Positions 7,016 through 15,020 of a stretch of DNA of 33,306 bases are shown piece after piece. The stretch spans positions 1 to 33,306 of the forward strand of contig DASYYE010000157.1 in the NCBI GenBank assembly GCA_035946955.1, read 5' to 3'. This DNA is from DASYYE01 sp035946955. GTDB lineage: Bacteria > Actinomycetota > Actinomycetes > Streptosporangiales > Streptosporangiaceae. Every line of letters begins with the position of its first letter. Position 1 is the stretch's first letter. The translations under genes and the position numbers were made by a program. The notes below the pieces were generated by a model. The model was not told the DNA's origin, searched no databases, and saw nothing but the letters and a program-made list of their open reading frames with translations.

Positions 7016-8769
7016 CCGGCGGGCTGCCTGCGCGCGGTGCGGTAGAGGTCGACCAGTTCGCTGGTGGTGGTGGCGTCTTGGGGGTCCTTGTCGTCGCGCC
7101 AATGGCCGGTGAACCGCGGGAACCGCATCGCCAGCCCGGCGTCGTCTTTGATCTGCCCCCAGCCAGCGGTGTAGTTCGGGGACAGGGTCAGCTCGGCGCT
7201 GAGGACCTCCAGCACGAGCCCGGGTTCGAACCACACATCGGGCTGCTGGCGGGCGTCGACCCGGGCAGGCCGGTGCGTGCGGGCCAGCGGTGCCAGCCGG
7301 GCGGGCAGGGCGGCAAGGTCGGCGTCGGAGAAACCGGTGCCGCACTTGGTCACCGCACGGTACATCTCGGCGTCCGGGTCGTAGGCGGCAAGCAGCACTG
7401 CGCCGTAGACGCCGCGGCGGCGCCCGCGTCCGGCGAACGCACCGACCACGACCAGGTCGACGGTGTCGGACAGCTCGGTGCGGTAGTCCCGCTTGAGCTT
7501 GATCCACAGCCAGCCGCGGGCGCCGGCCTGGTAGCTGGCGGCCGGACTCACCGACTTGCACACCAGTCCTTCGCAGCCGTCGGTGACTGCCTGCTCAAAC
7601 GCCGCCTCCAGGTCGGCAGCGGCCGCCACTTCAGTGGCTGTGGTGAGCCGGAGCTGGGGCGAGATGGTGATCGCCCCGGCCAGCTGGGCACGCCGTTGCG
7701 GATAGGGCAACCGGGTGAGGTCCTGGCCGTCGGCGAACAGCAGCTCGAAACAGAAGAGTCCCACCGGTACATCCCGCACCGCCTCGGCGATGCCGTACTT
7801 GCGGCGCCTGAACATGACCTCGCCGAACGGGTGCAGCTCCCCCGCGGCCGCGTCATACGCAACGACCTCCCCCTCGACGATCGCTTCGGCCGGGTGCAGC
7901 CCTGCCGCCAGCGCCTCCACCACGTCGGGGAACTGGGCGCTGACCCGTTCCAGCCGCCGGGTGAACAGCTCGATCGCGCCGTCGGCGGTCTTGTGCGCCT
8001 GGATCCGGACACCGTCGTACTTGTACTCGGCCATGCACCGCCCACCCAGCTTGGCGAGGATCTCGTCGGAGCTGGACAGCCGCTGGGCGAGCATGGCCCG
8101 CACCGGGTTACCCGGCCGGACATGCAGCTGCTCAACCGCTGCCACCCCACCTGCGACCAAGGTGGCGGCTACCTTTCCCAGGTCGCAGCAGATGTTGTAG
8201 GCACGTTCCAGCGCCGGCCGTGCGTCCCGCCCACCCGCGTATACCTGCGCGAGCGCGTCCAGGATGGTGGGCGTGCCGATCCCCAGCCGCAACCCTTTGG
8301 TGACCAGGCGCATCAGGTAGCGGGCCTCCAGTGGGGTGGCCCGGCTGAGCAGCCCGGCCAGCAGGTCGAGCTTGCGGCCCTGTGAGCCGGGCCCCTCGGC
8401 CTCGGCGATCTCATGCAGGGTGCCCACCACGGCGTTGACTTCCAGGCTGGCGGGCCGCCCCGCCGCGGTCACCAGCAGCAGACCCTCGGCTGCCTGGCCA
8501 AGGTCACCGCTCTCCCGCACTCTCGCGGCCACCTGCTCGGGGGCCGTGCCGGTGGCATCAGCAACCGCGCGGACAGCGAGTTTCTCTGCCAGGCCCAGGT
8601 CCACACCGGCGAACTCCGGCGCGATCAGGCCCTGGCACAGGTAACAGACCGTCGGCAGCAACTCGGCCGGGGTCGCCGCCAGCAAGGCGGCCAAACGCTC
8701 GATCAGCGCCAGCCGGCCACTGGCCTCCTCCAGGTCGCGGTAGGCCTCGGCGACGACCTCGTACTTCAT
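7012..8769 (-). CDS. lig: ATP-dependent DNA ligase, archaeal type
   Basis: The 585-residue enzyme seals nicks using ATP. The adenylation motif EYKYDGVR places the active lysine at residue 250. It is followed by EGEVVAYD (motif III region), the EGLVCKS motif IV, and the WIKLKRDY motif V. The ~240 residues before the lysine form the N-terminal DNA-binding domain with the TKGLRLGIG segment typical of archaeal-like and LigB-type enzymes. Length and layout fit this class rather than the short LigC or the LigD ligase domain. No polymerase or Ku gene adjoins it, so a role as an accessory repair ligase is likely. Its ATG overlaps the TGA of the HtrA-like gene as ATGA, so the two are probably translated together. 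Confidence 0.93.
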   Translation of the reverse strand: MKYEVVAEAYRDLEEASGRLALIERLAALLAATPAELLPTVCYLCQGLIAPEFAGVDLGLAEKLAVRAVADATGTAPEQVAARVRESGDLGQAAEGLLLVTAAGRPASLEVNAVVGTLHEIAEAEGPGSQGRKLDLLAGLLSRATPLEARYLMRLVTKGLRLGIGTPTILDALAQVYAGGRDARPALERAYNICCDLGKVAATLVAGGVAAVEQLHVRPGNPVRAMLAQRLSSSDEILAKLGGRCMAEYKYDGVRIQAHKTADGAIELFTRRLERVSAQFPDVVEALAAGLHPAEAIVEGEVVAYDAAAGELHPFGEVMFRRRKYGIAEAVRDVPVGLFCFELLFADGQDLTRLPYPQRRAQLAGAITISPQLRLTTATEVAAAADLEAAFEQAVTDGCEGLVCKSVSPAASYQAGARGWLWIKLKRDYRTELSDTVDLVVVGAFAGRGRRRGVYGAVLLAAYDPDAEMYRAVTKCGTGFSDADLAALPARLAPLARTHRPARVDARQQPDVWFEPGLVLEVLSAELTLSPNYTAGWGQIKDDAGLAMRFPRFTGHWRDDKDPQDATTTSELVDLYRTARRQPAG

Positions 8770-9374
8770 GGCTGGGCGGTCAGCGTGACCGTGACCGTGG
8801 CCGACCGGCCACCTCTGGTGTAGTCGATGGGCACTGTGGCACCGGGTTTCCTGGTCAAGGTCAGCTCTTGCAGCTGGACGTTGCTGGTGGCTGGCTGGCC
8901 GACCTTCAACGACTTCGACGACCCCAGCGAGATCAGCTTGAGCTGGCGGGAGGTCTGCACCCTGAGCACGGCAAGGTCAGTGAGCGGGTCCCGGCCAACG
9001 ATCGTCGCTGGCGCGCTCTGGCCGTCGGAGAACAGCACTTCAACTGAACCGCCGTTGGCTGCGATCGCGATGACGTGGTTGTTGGTCAAGATGTAGCCGC
9101 CTGAGCGGATGACCTCGCCGGATCCGGTGCCGCCGCCGCCACTGCCGGTCGCGGCGATCGTGACCACCGAGGGAACGACCCGGTCCGCGACCGAGGTCAC
9201 CGGGCAGGCGCTGACCGTGGACGAAGACACGGAACCCGACTTGATGCTGGAACCCGACGACTGCGTCGCGCCTACGATAACGCCGCCGATTACTCCCCCG
9301 ACGACCAGCGCAGTCCCCAATGCCACCCACTGCGCCCACCGGCGTGGGCTTCGCGCACGATTGGACTCATTCAC
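8766..9374 (-). CDS. HtrA-like trypsin-fold protein lacking the catalytic-serine and most of the PDZ region
   Basis: The 202-residue product has a cytoplasmic N-terminus, one membrane helix at ~16-36, then the first part of an HtrA/DegP protease. GYILTNNHV carries the catalytic His (~100) and GRDPLTDLAVL the catalytic Asp (~133). After K-V-G-Q (~157-160) it jumps directly into a segment that reads as the end of a PDZ domain (QLQELTLTRKPG and a TVTVTL strand). The G-N-S-G-G active-serine region, ligand loop and most of the PDZ domain, perhaps 150 residues, are absent. The frame is kept, as expected from deletion between two similar V-G-Q-P / G-Q-P segments. It cannot be a normal protease. It may be a relic kept by coupling to the ligase, or a non-catalytic membrane protein. 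Confidence 0.78.
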   Translation of the reverse strand: MNESNRARSPRRWAQWVALGTALVVGGVIGGVIVGATQSSGSSIKSGSVSSSTVSACPVTSVADRVVPSVVTIAATGSGGGGTGSGEVIRSGGYILTNNHVIAIAANGGSVEVLFSDGQSAPATIVGRDPLTDLAVLRVQTSRQLKLISLGSSKSLKVGQPATSNVQLQELTLTRKPGATVPIDYTRGGRSATVTVTLTAQP

Positions 9375-9446
9375 AACGACTCCCTATCCCGGGCCTGCTG
9401 AAGCCCTAGCGGCCATTCGGGGGGACACCGTTCCGTTGTGATTGTC

Positions 9447-9632
9447 TCACATGCTGCTGGATCCGGCGATGGCCCGGCCGTGCAGTGCCAGCACAACTGG
9501 GGTCAGCCCGGTCGCGACGACCACTGCGCTCGCTGCCGACACCACTGCACGGCTCCGCCGCAACGACTTCCCGGCCGGGATCTTCCTGCGCTCCTGCTCC
9601 TGGGAACGCGGAGACGACTGGGCGGTGGCCAT
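9447..9632 (-). CDS. Possible 61-residue single-span membrane protein
   Basis: The product has a basic N-terminal third and a hydrophobic Ala/Val stretch at ~29-49. A strong Shine-Dalgarno-like AGGAGGTGAG lies upstream, but 12 bases from the ATG at 9632, longer than ideal. It is on the same strand as the HtrA-like gene, 72 bp before it, and could be the first gene of that operon. I recognise no family. Confidence 0.35.
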   Translation of the reverse strand: MATAQSSPRSQEQERRKIPAGKSLRRSRAVVSAASAVVVATGLTPVVLALHGRAIAGSSSM

Positions 9633-9810
9633 GGAACCCAGGGTCTCACCTCCTGAACCACCATCCCGTCGTGCCCGTTTAACCGGTTGATGTATGGCTT
9701 TGTGCCAGGGCTGGGTGTCGGAGGAGACGGCTCGGTGTGGCGGGACCGTGGCCGGCGAACCCGGACGTGAGCCAGCCCGTACATGTCATCGATGGGTACT
9801 GGAGGGCGTT

Positions 9811-10704
9811 GTGAGGATCACGCGCGGGCGGCTCAAGGCCGCCATCCTGCTTGCCTTAGCAGGGCTCGTCCTGCTATCGATCTCGAGCGCCGCACCTCGG
9901 GTGGCCGCGGCGGCGCGCACCGGCCCTCTCGGCCACACCGCTTGCCCGGCGCCGCGCAGCTTCAGCTCGCTGCCACTGTTCGCCCACGTCAGGGGCGCTG
10001 ATGATGTCATGGTCGCCAGCAACGGCAACGTCTGGGTGAGCAATGTGGGTGACCACCAGGTAACCGAGCTGAGCCCGGCGGGCACGGTGGTCCACGTCTT
10101 CGCGGACGCGCAGAACCCCGAGGGCATGGTCCAGCTGTCCTCCTCGACGATGGCACTGGCCAACCAGGGGACCGACCGGGTCGTCGTCTTCAACACCACG
10201 ACCGGCAAGAGCAAGCTGTGGGTGCAGCTCACGCCCAACGGCAACCTCGGTGTCGACGGCCTCGGCATGGAACCGGGGATGCTGCTTGTCCCCGATGCGG
10301 CCCAGGGCAACCTGGACACGGTGCCGCTGCCGCCTTTCAGCGGCGGCCCGAAGACGGTCGCCACCGGGCTGGGCCGTCCTGTCGACGCAACACCGGCCGG
10401 CGACGGGACGATCCTCGTCTCCGTCGAGAACGCGCCAGGCCTTGACCGGGTGAACCCCATAACGGGGACGGTCACGCCAGCCGCGCACTTCGCGGCCACC
10501 GATGACGTCATCGTCCGCAACGGCATCGCATACGTGGCGGACATCGGCGGCGGGACCATGAGCGCCGTCACCCTCTCGTCAGCGACGGTCAACACCCTGG
10601 TCACCGGCATCAGCGACGCCCAGGGCCTGGCCATGCGGGCCAACGGGACGTTCCTCGTCGCCGACGAGACCTCCGGCAACATCCGCGTCGCCAAGGGCTG
10701 CTGA
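9811..10704 (+). CDS. Secreted beta-propeller (NHL/YVTN-like) protein
   Basis: The GTG at 9811 follows GGAGG at 9801-9805 and gives a Sec signal peptide (basic start, then AAILLALAGLVLLSI, then AAPRVAAAA). The ~265-residue mature part consists of repeated short strands with a G-x-V-W-V-S-N, V-V-V-F-N, I-L-V-S-V, A-Y-V-A-D-I and F-L-V-A-D rhythm. This is typical of six-bladed NHL or SMP-30-like propellers. Two Cys, one at the mature N-terminus and one as the last residue, could close the ring. Extracellular binding or lactonase-like function is possible, but no catalytic signature is clear. It converges with the thioredoxin gene on a strong terminator. Confidence 0.75.
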   Translation: MRITRGRLKAAILLALAGLVLLSISSAAPRVAAAARTGPLGHTACPAPRSFSSLPLFAHVRGADDVMVASNGNVWVSNVGDHQVTELSPAGTVVHVFADAQNPEGMVQLSSSTMALANQGTDRVVVFNTTTGKSKLWVQLTPNGNLGVDGLGMEPGMLLVPDAAQGNLDTVPLPPFSGGPKTVATGLGRPVDATPAGDGTILVSVENAPGLDRVNPITGTVTPAAHFAATDDVIVRNGIAYVADIGGGTMSAVTLSSATVNTLVTGISDAQGLAMRANGTFLVADETSGNIRVAKGC

Positions 10705-10716
10705 CCGAGCCTCGCA

Positions 10717-10755
10717 CCGCGGGACGGGCTGACCTCGCGTCAGCCCGTCCCGCGG
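10717..10755. terminator. Bidirectional terminator, 17-bp perfect stem
   Basis: Positions 10717-10733 and 10739-10755 are exact reverse complements around the loop CTCGC. The hairpin sits 13 bases after the secreted propeller gene and 12 bases after the convergent thioredoxin gene. There is no U-tract, as is common for actinobacterial terminators. Confidence 0.88.
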
Positions 10756-10766
10756 GCGGGATCTGG

Positions 10767-11204
10767 CTAGGGAGCGGCCGTGGTGAGCGCCTTGTCGACC
10801 CAGGCCCGCAGGGCCGCCATGGGGGCGGCGCCAGTCTGCCGGGCGGCGACCCGCCCGTCGCGCAGCACCAGCAGGGTCGGGATGGCTTGCGCCCCGAATC
10901 GCTGGGACACCTGTGGCGAGAGATCGACGTTGACCTTGACCAGCTTGACCCGGCCCGCCAGGTCGCGGGCGAGCTGTTCCAGCACGGGACTGACCATGCG
11001 GCAGGGCCCGCACCAGGGCGCCCACAAATCGACGATGACCGGGATCTTGGCACGTTCTGCTATGTCACCGAAGGTGGTGTCGTCGGCGTCGGCGATCCAC
11101 GGCAGCGGCTGATGGCACTTGCCGCAGCGGGGTGTGCCGACCGCCACGGCAGGCACCCGGTTCTTCTGGCCACAGTGCGCGCAGCGGACCAGCTCGCCTG
11201 CCAT
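10767..11204 (-). CDS. trxC: Thioredoxin with N-terminal zinc ribbon (Trx2/TrxC type)
   Basis: The 145-residue cytosolic disulphide reductase carries two CxxC pairs (Cys8/Cys11 and Cys27/Cys30) forming the N-terminal zinc ribbon of thioredoxin-2. The thioredoxin fold follows, with active site WCGPC at 64-68 and the cis-proline segment AIPT. Length and layout match TrxC of proteobacteria and actinobacteria. The start at 11204 is divergent from the lactonase operon, 68 bp away. No thioredoxin reductase gene is adjacent, so it relies on a reductase encoded elsewhere. Confidence 0.92.
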   Translation of the reverse strand: MAGELVRCAHCGQKNRVPAVAVGTPRCGKCHQPLPWIADADDTTFGDIAERAKIPVIVDLWAPWCGPCRMVSPVLEQLARDLAGRVKLVKVNVDLSPQVSQRFGAQAIPTLLVLRDGRVAARQTGAAPMAALRAWVDKALTTAAP

Positions 11205-11272
11205 GGTCTCATTATCGCGCTGGGTCGCGGGTGGTCATGAAGCTGACAGGCACGGGCAGGGAGGCAGCCACG

Positions 11273-12187
11273 ATGGCCGAGTGGGAGCAGCGGATGACTG
11301 GCCCGGACGCCACGGACCGGGCAGCCGCTGGCGTGACCGTGCGTGTCGCCGTTCGCGCCGCCGCGCGCGTGGGTGAGGGTCCGGTATGGGATCCCGGAAC
11401 GGGCCTGCTGTGGTGGGTGGACATCCCGGCGGGCCTGGTGCACGCGAGCCGGCCGGGGACCGGTGAGCTGACCACCCGGGCACTGCCGATGCAGGTGGGC
11501 GCGGTCGCCCCGGCCACCTCGGGTGGGCTGGTGGTGGCCTGCGAAACAGGTTTTGGCCTGCTGGGCGCGGACGGATCGTTCGACGTCAGGCAGCCGGTCC
11601 TGCTGGCAGGCGAGCGGATGAACGACGGCAAATGCGATGCCGCCGGACGGTTCTGGGCGGGCAGCACGGACATGACCTTCACGCCGGGCCGCGGCAGGCT
11701 GCACGTACTCCATCCGGACTGGCACAGCGAGGTGGTGCTGGATGGCCTGACGCTGCCGAACGGGATGGGCTGGAGCCCGGACTCATCAGTGTTCTACCTG
11801 GCCGACAGCGTGCAGCAGCTCATCTATGCCTTCGCGTTCGACCTGCGTGCCGGCACGCTGTCCGGACGGCGGACACTGATCGATTTGACCGAACGCGACG
11901 GGATGCCGGACGGCCTGTGCGTCGACACGGCTGGCTGCCTGTGGGTGGCGATGTGGGGCGGGTTCCGGGTGCTGCGCGTCTCGCCGCTCGGTGAGATCCT
12001 GGCATCTGTGGAGATGCCGGTTCAGCAGCCGTCGTCGTGCGCGTTCGGCGGGCAACGGCTCGATGTCCTGTACGTGACCTCCGCCAGGGACGGGCTCGAA
12101 CTGGCCAGCGACGCAGCCGACGGCTCGGTCTTCGCGCTGGCGCGCATCGGCGCGGCGGGTACTCCGCCGACGTTGTTCGGCGCATGA
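11273..12187 (+). CDS. SMP-30/gluconolactonase family lactonase
   Basis: The 304-residue product is a six-bladed propeller of the SMP-30/regucalcin family, which opens sugar-acid lactones with a divalent metal. Visible hallmarks are the start GEGPVWDP with its metal-ligand Glu, the LLWWVDIP strand, RMNDGKCDAAGRFWAGS with Asn-Asp of the site, LPNGMGWSPD, YLADS, and DGLCVD. AGGGAGG at 11258-11264 supports the ATG at 11273; an ATG at 11237 is possible but has no site. The stop overlaps the next ATG (ATGA at 12184-12187). With the SDR and mannonate dehydratase that follow, it likely hydrolyses an aldono- or uronolactone in a sugar-acid pathway. Confidence 0.88.
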   Translation: MAEWEQRMTGPDATDRAAAGVTVRVAVRAAARVGEGPVWDPGTGLLWWVDIPAGLVHASRPGTGELTTRALPMQVGAVAPATSGGLVVACETGFGLLGADGSFDVRQPVLLAGERMNDGKCDAAGRFWAGSTDMTFTPGRGRLHVLHPDWHSEVVLDGLTLPNGMGWSPDSSVFYLADSVQQLIYAFAFDLRAGTLSGRRTLIDLTERDGMPDGLCVDTAGCLWVAMWGGFRVLRVSPLGEILASVEMPVQQPSSCAFGGQRLDVLYVTSARDGLELASDAADGSVFALARIGAAGTPPTLFGA

Positions 12188-13035
12188 ACGAGCAGCACCC
12201 CGGCAGCGGGCGGGAAACGCGCAACGAGCACAGCGGGCGCGTCGCGCTGGTCACCGGCGCGCCCGGAGGGATCGGCCGGGCGGTCGCGGAACTGCTGGCC
12301 GAGCAAGGTGCGACGGTAGCGGTGAACTCGGAGGATCCGGCAGCAGCCGCGGACGTCGCCGAGCGGATCACCAAGAGCGGCGGGCGCGCGGTCACCGCGG
12401 TCGCCGACGTCACCGACGCGGCAGCGCTGCACCACGCCGTCGAGGACGTGGTGCAGCGGCTCGGCCGCCTGGACATCCTGGTTACCTGCGCCGGCATCCA
12501 GCGCTACGGAACGGTGAGCACAACCAGCGAGCAACTGTGGGACGAGGTGTTCGCCGTCAACGTGAAGGGGACTTTCCTGGCCACCCGGGCCGCCATGCCG
12601 CACCTGCGCCGGTCCGGCAGCGGCGCGGTGGTCATCGTCTCCTCCGTGCAGGCTTCGGTTGCCCAGACCAACGTGGTCGCCTACAGCGCCAGCAAGGGAG
12701 CACTCAACGCCTTCGCCCGGGCCGTGGCCGTCGACGAGGCGCGCTATGGGGTGCGCGTCAACGTGATCTCCCCGGGGTCAGTGGACACCCCGATGCTGCG
12801 GGCCTCCGCGGAGTTGTTCGGCGGCCCGGCCGGCGTAGGGCCCACGCTCGCCGCGTGGGGGTCGGCGCACCCGCTTGGGCGCATCGGCAGGCCCCGTGAG
12901 ATAGCCCAGGCGGTGTCGTTCCTGGCCAGTGAGCGGGCCAGCTTCATCACTGGCGAGGACCTACGGGTCGACGGCGGCCTGCTGGCGGCGGTCGCCGTCG
13001 TCCTGCCCGATGCCGACGCCAGCCAGGGAGGTTGA
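12184..13035 (+). CDS. Short-chain dehydrogenase/reductase of a sugar-acid operon
   Basis: The 283-residue classical SDR has the TGAPGGIG cofactor loop at ~24-31, the NAG-type motif as C-A-G, the catalytic Ser in IVSSVQAS, Y-S-A-S-K with catalytic Tyr and Lys, and the PGSVDTPM segment. It ends with the ITGEDLRVDGG motif typical of the FabG/KduD-like group. An N-terminal extension of ~15 polar residues precedes the fold. Its ATG overlaps the lactonase stop, and its TGA is followed at once by the mannonate dehydratase, so the three genes form one transcript. It probably oxidises or reduces a sugar acid such as fructuronate or mannonate. The substrate is inferred from neighbours only. Confidence 0.87.
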   Translation: MNEQHPGSGRETRNEHSGRVALVTGAPGGIGRAVAELLAEQGATVAVNSEDPAAAADVAERITKSGGRAVTAVADVTDAAALHHAVEDVVQRLGRLDILVTCAGIQRYGTVSTTSEQLWDEVFAVNVKGTFLATRAAMPHLRRSGSGAVVIVSSVQASVAQTNVVAYSASKGALNAFARAVAVDEARYGVRVNVISPGSVDTPMLRASAELFGGPAGVGPTLAAWGSAHPLGRIGRPREIAQAVSFLASERASFITGEDLRVDGGLLAAVAVVLPDADASQGG

Positions 13036-13037
13036 CG

Positions 13038-14072
13038 ATGACGATGCGGATCTCGATGGGCCACGTCGATGAGTACGACGAGACCGTTGCCGCCTTCGCG
13101 CGCCAACTCGGCCTGGGCAGCGTGCAACTGCACAGTCCCAGCAACCTCACCAGCGCCGACGGCTTCTGGCCCGAGAAGGAACTCCGGGCGCTGCGGGAAC
13201 GGTGCGAGCGCGACGGGCTGCGGCTGGAGGGCCTGGAGAACGTCCCGGCTGAGCACTTCGCCCGGATCCAGCGCGGCGAGCCGGGGCGGGACCAGGACAT
13301 CGAGAACTACCAGGCCACCATCAAGAACATGGCCGCGGCCGGCATCACGCTGCTCGGGTACAACTTCCAGTGCACCTACGTGTGGCGGACCACGATGGGC
13401 GGCTCCGGCCGCGGCGGCGCCAGGGTCAGCGCCTTCGACCTTGCCGACTCCGGCCGCGGCAACGCGCTGGCCTCCTACAAGCTCACCCCGCCCGACCCGG
13501 CGCAGCCCATCGACGCGGACCAGGTGTGGGCCAGCCACCAGTACTTTCTCGACGCCGTGCTGCCGGTCGCCGAGCAGGCCGGCGTCCGCCTGGCGCTGCA
13601 CCCTGACGACCCACCGGTCGACGCTCACCTGGGCGGCGCGGCCCGGGTCTTCACCTCTCCGTCCGCGCTGGAGCGCGCTCACCGGCAATCACGCGGCAGT
13701 CCCAGCTGGGGAATGAACCTGTGCCTGGGAACGGTGTCCGAGATGGGCGGCCAGCAGGCGGTCGATGAGGTCATCGACCTGTTCGGCCCGCTGCGGAAGG
13801 TCTTCTACGTGCACTTCCGCGACGTCCGGGGCACCGCTGAGGCCTTCGAGGAGTGCTTCCTCGGCGAGGGCAACCTCGATCCCGCTGCGGTCATCCGCAA
13901 GCTACACTCGGCCGGTTTCGACAGCTTCATCATCGATGACCACGTGCCCGCCGTCATCGGCGACCGCGACACCTGGGGCGACACTTCCCCGGAGGCCTAC
14001 CGCAGCCGGGGCCGCGCGCACGCAATCGGGTACCTCCAGGGAGTCCTGAACGGGCTCGGCCTGTCCGGCTGA
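13038..14072 (+). CDS. uxuA: Mannonate dehydratase family protein
   Basis: The 344-residue TIM-barrel product matches UxuA, which dehydrates D-mannonate to 2-keto-3-deoxygluconate. The N-terminal region reads as the family (SVQLHSPSN near 24-32). LALHPDDPP holds the metal-ligand His, and GMNLCLGTVSEMG, FYVHFRDVRG and IIDDHVP supply further active-site residues. GGGAGG at 13026-13031 fits the ATG at 13038. It is slightly shorter than the E. coli enzyme but similar to many soil-bacterial members. It is the last gene of the lactonase-SDR-dehydratase operon. No KDG kinase, aldolase, transporter or regulator is adjacent, so the pathway must be completed elsewhere. Related dehydratases can use D-gluconate, so the exact substrate is open. 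Confidence 0.88.
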   Translation: MTMRISMGHVDEYDETVAAFARQLGLGSVQLHSPSNLTSADGFWPEKELRALRERCERDGLRLEGLENVPAEHFARIQRGEPGRDQDIENYQATIKNMAAAGITLLGYNFQCTYVWRTTMGGSGRGGARVSAFDLADSGRGNALASYKLTPPDPAQPIDADQVWASHQYFLDAVLPVAEQAGVRLALHPDDPPVDAHLGGAARVFTSPSALERAHRQSRGSPSWGMNLCLGTVSEMGGQQAVDEVIDLFGPLRKVFYVHFRDVRGTAEAFEECFLGEGNLDPAAVIRKLHSAGFDSFIIDDHVPAVIGDRDTWGDTSPEAYRSRGRAHAIGYLQGVLNGLGLSG

Positions 14073-14127
14073 CGCGACCGGTCGCACCCCACCAAGCCCC
14101 GCCGCAGGTCAAACCTAGAGTGGCAGG

Positions 14128-14214
14128 ATGACGAACCGTATCCATACGGTGGGTCATTCGACGCCGCCTTCGATGAATGCTGGCGATGCTGCTAAAAGAG
14201 CGGGACACCGGTGA
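14128..14214 (+). pseudogene. Relic of a DUF488 gene start
   Basis: The ATG at 14128, behind GGCAGG, starts a 28-codon frame whose first residues read MTNRIHTVGHST. The T-V-G-H-S-T motif at the extreme N-terminus is the hallmark of DUF488 proteins. After it the similarity stops and the frame ends within the 3' end of the convergent SDR gene. About 12 residues of a domain normally well over 100 residues long remain. The rest was probably deleted. Confidence 0.5.
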
Positions 14215-14959
14215 GCGCGGCCAGCCGATCCATCAGTTGGTCCTGGAAAGCGGTGTCACGGGCTTGTTGTGCGGGCGCCTGCCGCTGCCGGTGGTACCAG
14301 TAACCGCCGCTCACGGTTGCGGCCGCATCGTCGCTGACGGCGAGCCATGTCTGCGTGAGATAGCCCATCTCCAGATCGCCGGTCGCTGCGGGGCCGCCCA
14401 TTTTGGTCGGAACCCAGCCGGGATCGACTGCATTGCTGAGTACGTCCGGCCAGACGCGGGCGAGGGTGAGCGCGAGCGCGGTGACGTAGAGCTTGCTCTC
14501 GGCGTATGCCTTTGCGGCGTCCCAGCGACGCTCGGTCCAGTCGATGTCCGGCAGGAACCCGGCACCTGTGTGATGCAGTCCGCTGCTGAGGTAGATCAGC
14601 CGGTCCGGGCGGTCGATCAGCGCAGTGAGCAGGTAAGGGGCGAGGGTGTTCACCGCGAGAGTCACCGCGTGACCATCGGCGGTCGTGGCGCGGGACGGCT
14701 CGAGGAAAACGCCCGCATTGTGGATAACGGCGTCCATCCGACTGATTTGGTTCACCTGATCGGCGAGTTCCCGGGTCTCGGCCGCGCTGCTGAGGTCGCC
14801 AATGACCACCCCCGCGGCCTTCGGGGCGAGGTCGCTGAGCGCCGCCGCCCGCTCAGGAGTGCGGGCGTGCAGGACAACGTCATGGCCTTCGCCGATGAGG
14901 ACACAGGCGGCGGCGCGGCCGAGTCCATCGGTGGAGCCGGTGATGAAGATATGGGGCAC
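14192..14959 (-). CDS. Short-chain dehydrogenase, WW-oxidoreductase/retinol dehydrogenase-like
   Basis: The 255-residue SDR begins with ITGSTDGLG at ~6-14 for NAD(P) binding. It has V-I-H-N-A-G-V, catalytic Ser in IYLSSG, a catalytic Y-A-E-S-K, and VDPGWVPTKMGG after the active site. The start is GTG at 14959, with GGGGAGG about eight bases upstream. It follows the MarR gene by 61 bp on the same strand and may be co-transcribed and controlled by it. The substrate is unknown, probably a small carbonyl or hydroxyl compound. Confidence 0.88.
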   Translation of the reverse strand: MPHIFITGSTDGLGRAAACVLIGEGHDVVLHARTPERAAALSDLAPKAAGVVIGDLSSAAETRELADQVNQISRMDAVIHNAGVFLEPSRATTADGHAVTLAVNTLAPYLLTALIDRPDRLIYLSSGLHHTGAGFLPDIDWTERRWDAAKAYAESKLYVTALALTLARVWPDVLSNAVDPGWVPTKMGGPAATGDLEMGYLTQTWLAVSDDAAATVSGGYWYHRQRQAPAQQARDTAFQDQLMDRLAALTGVPLF

Positions 14960-15020
14960 GCGATAATCCTCCCCTTCTACATCTCACCCTGACCACCGGC
15001 GAGAGCTGCTGGTGGGCCGT

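Noticed and set aside
7218..7235. GGGTTCGAACC, like the T-arm of a tRNA
   Set aside because: It lies inside the ligase coding sequence in a conserved stretch, and no acceptor stem or anticodon arm can be drawn around it.
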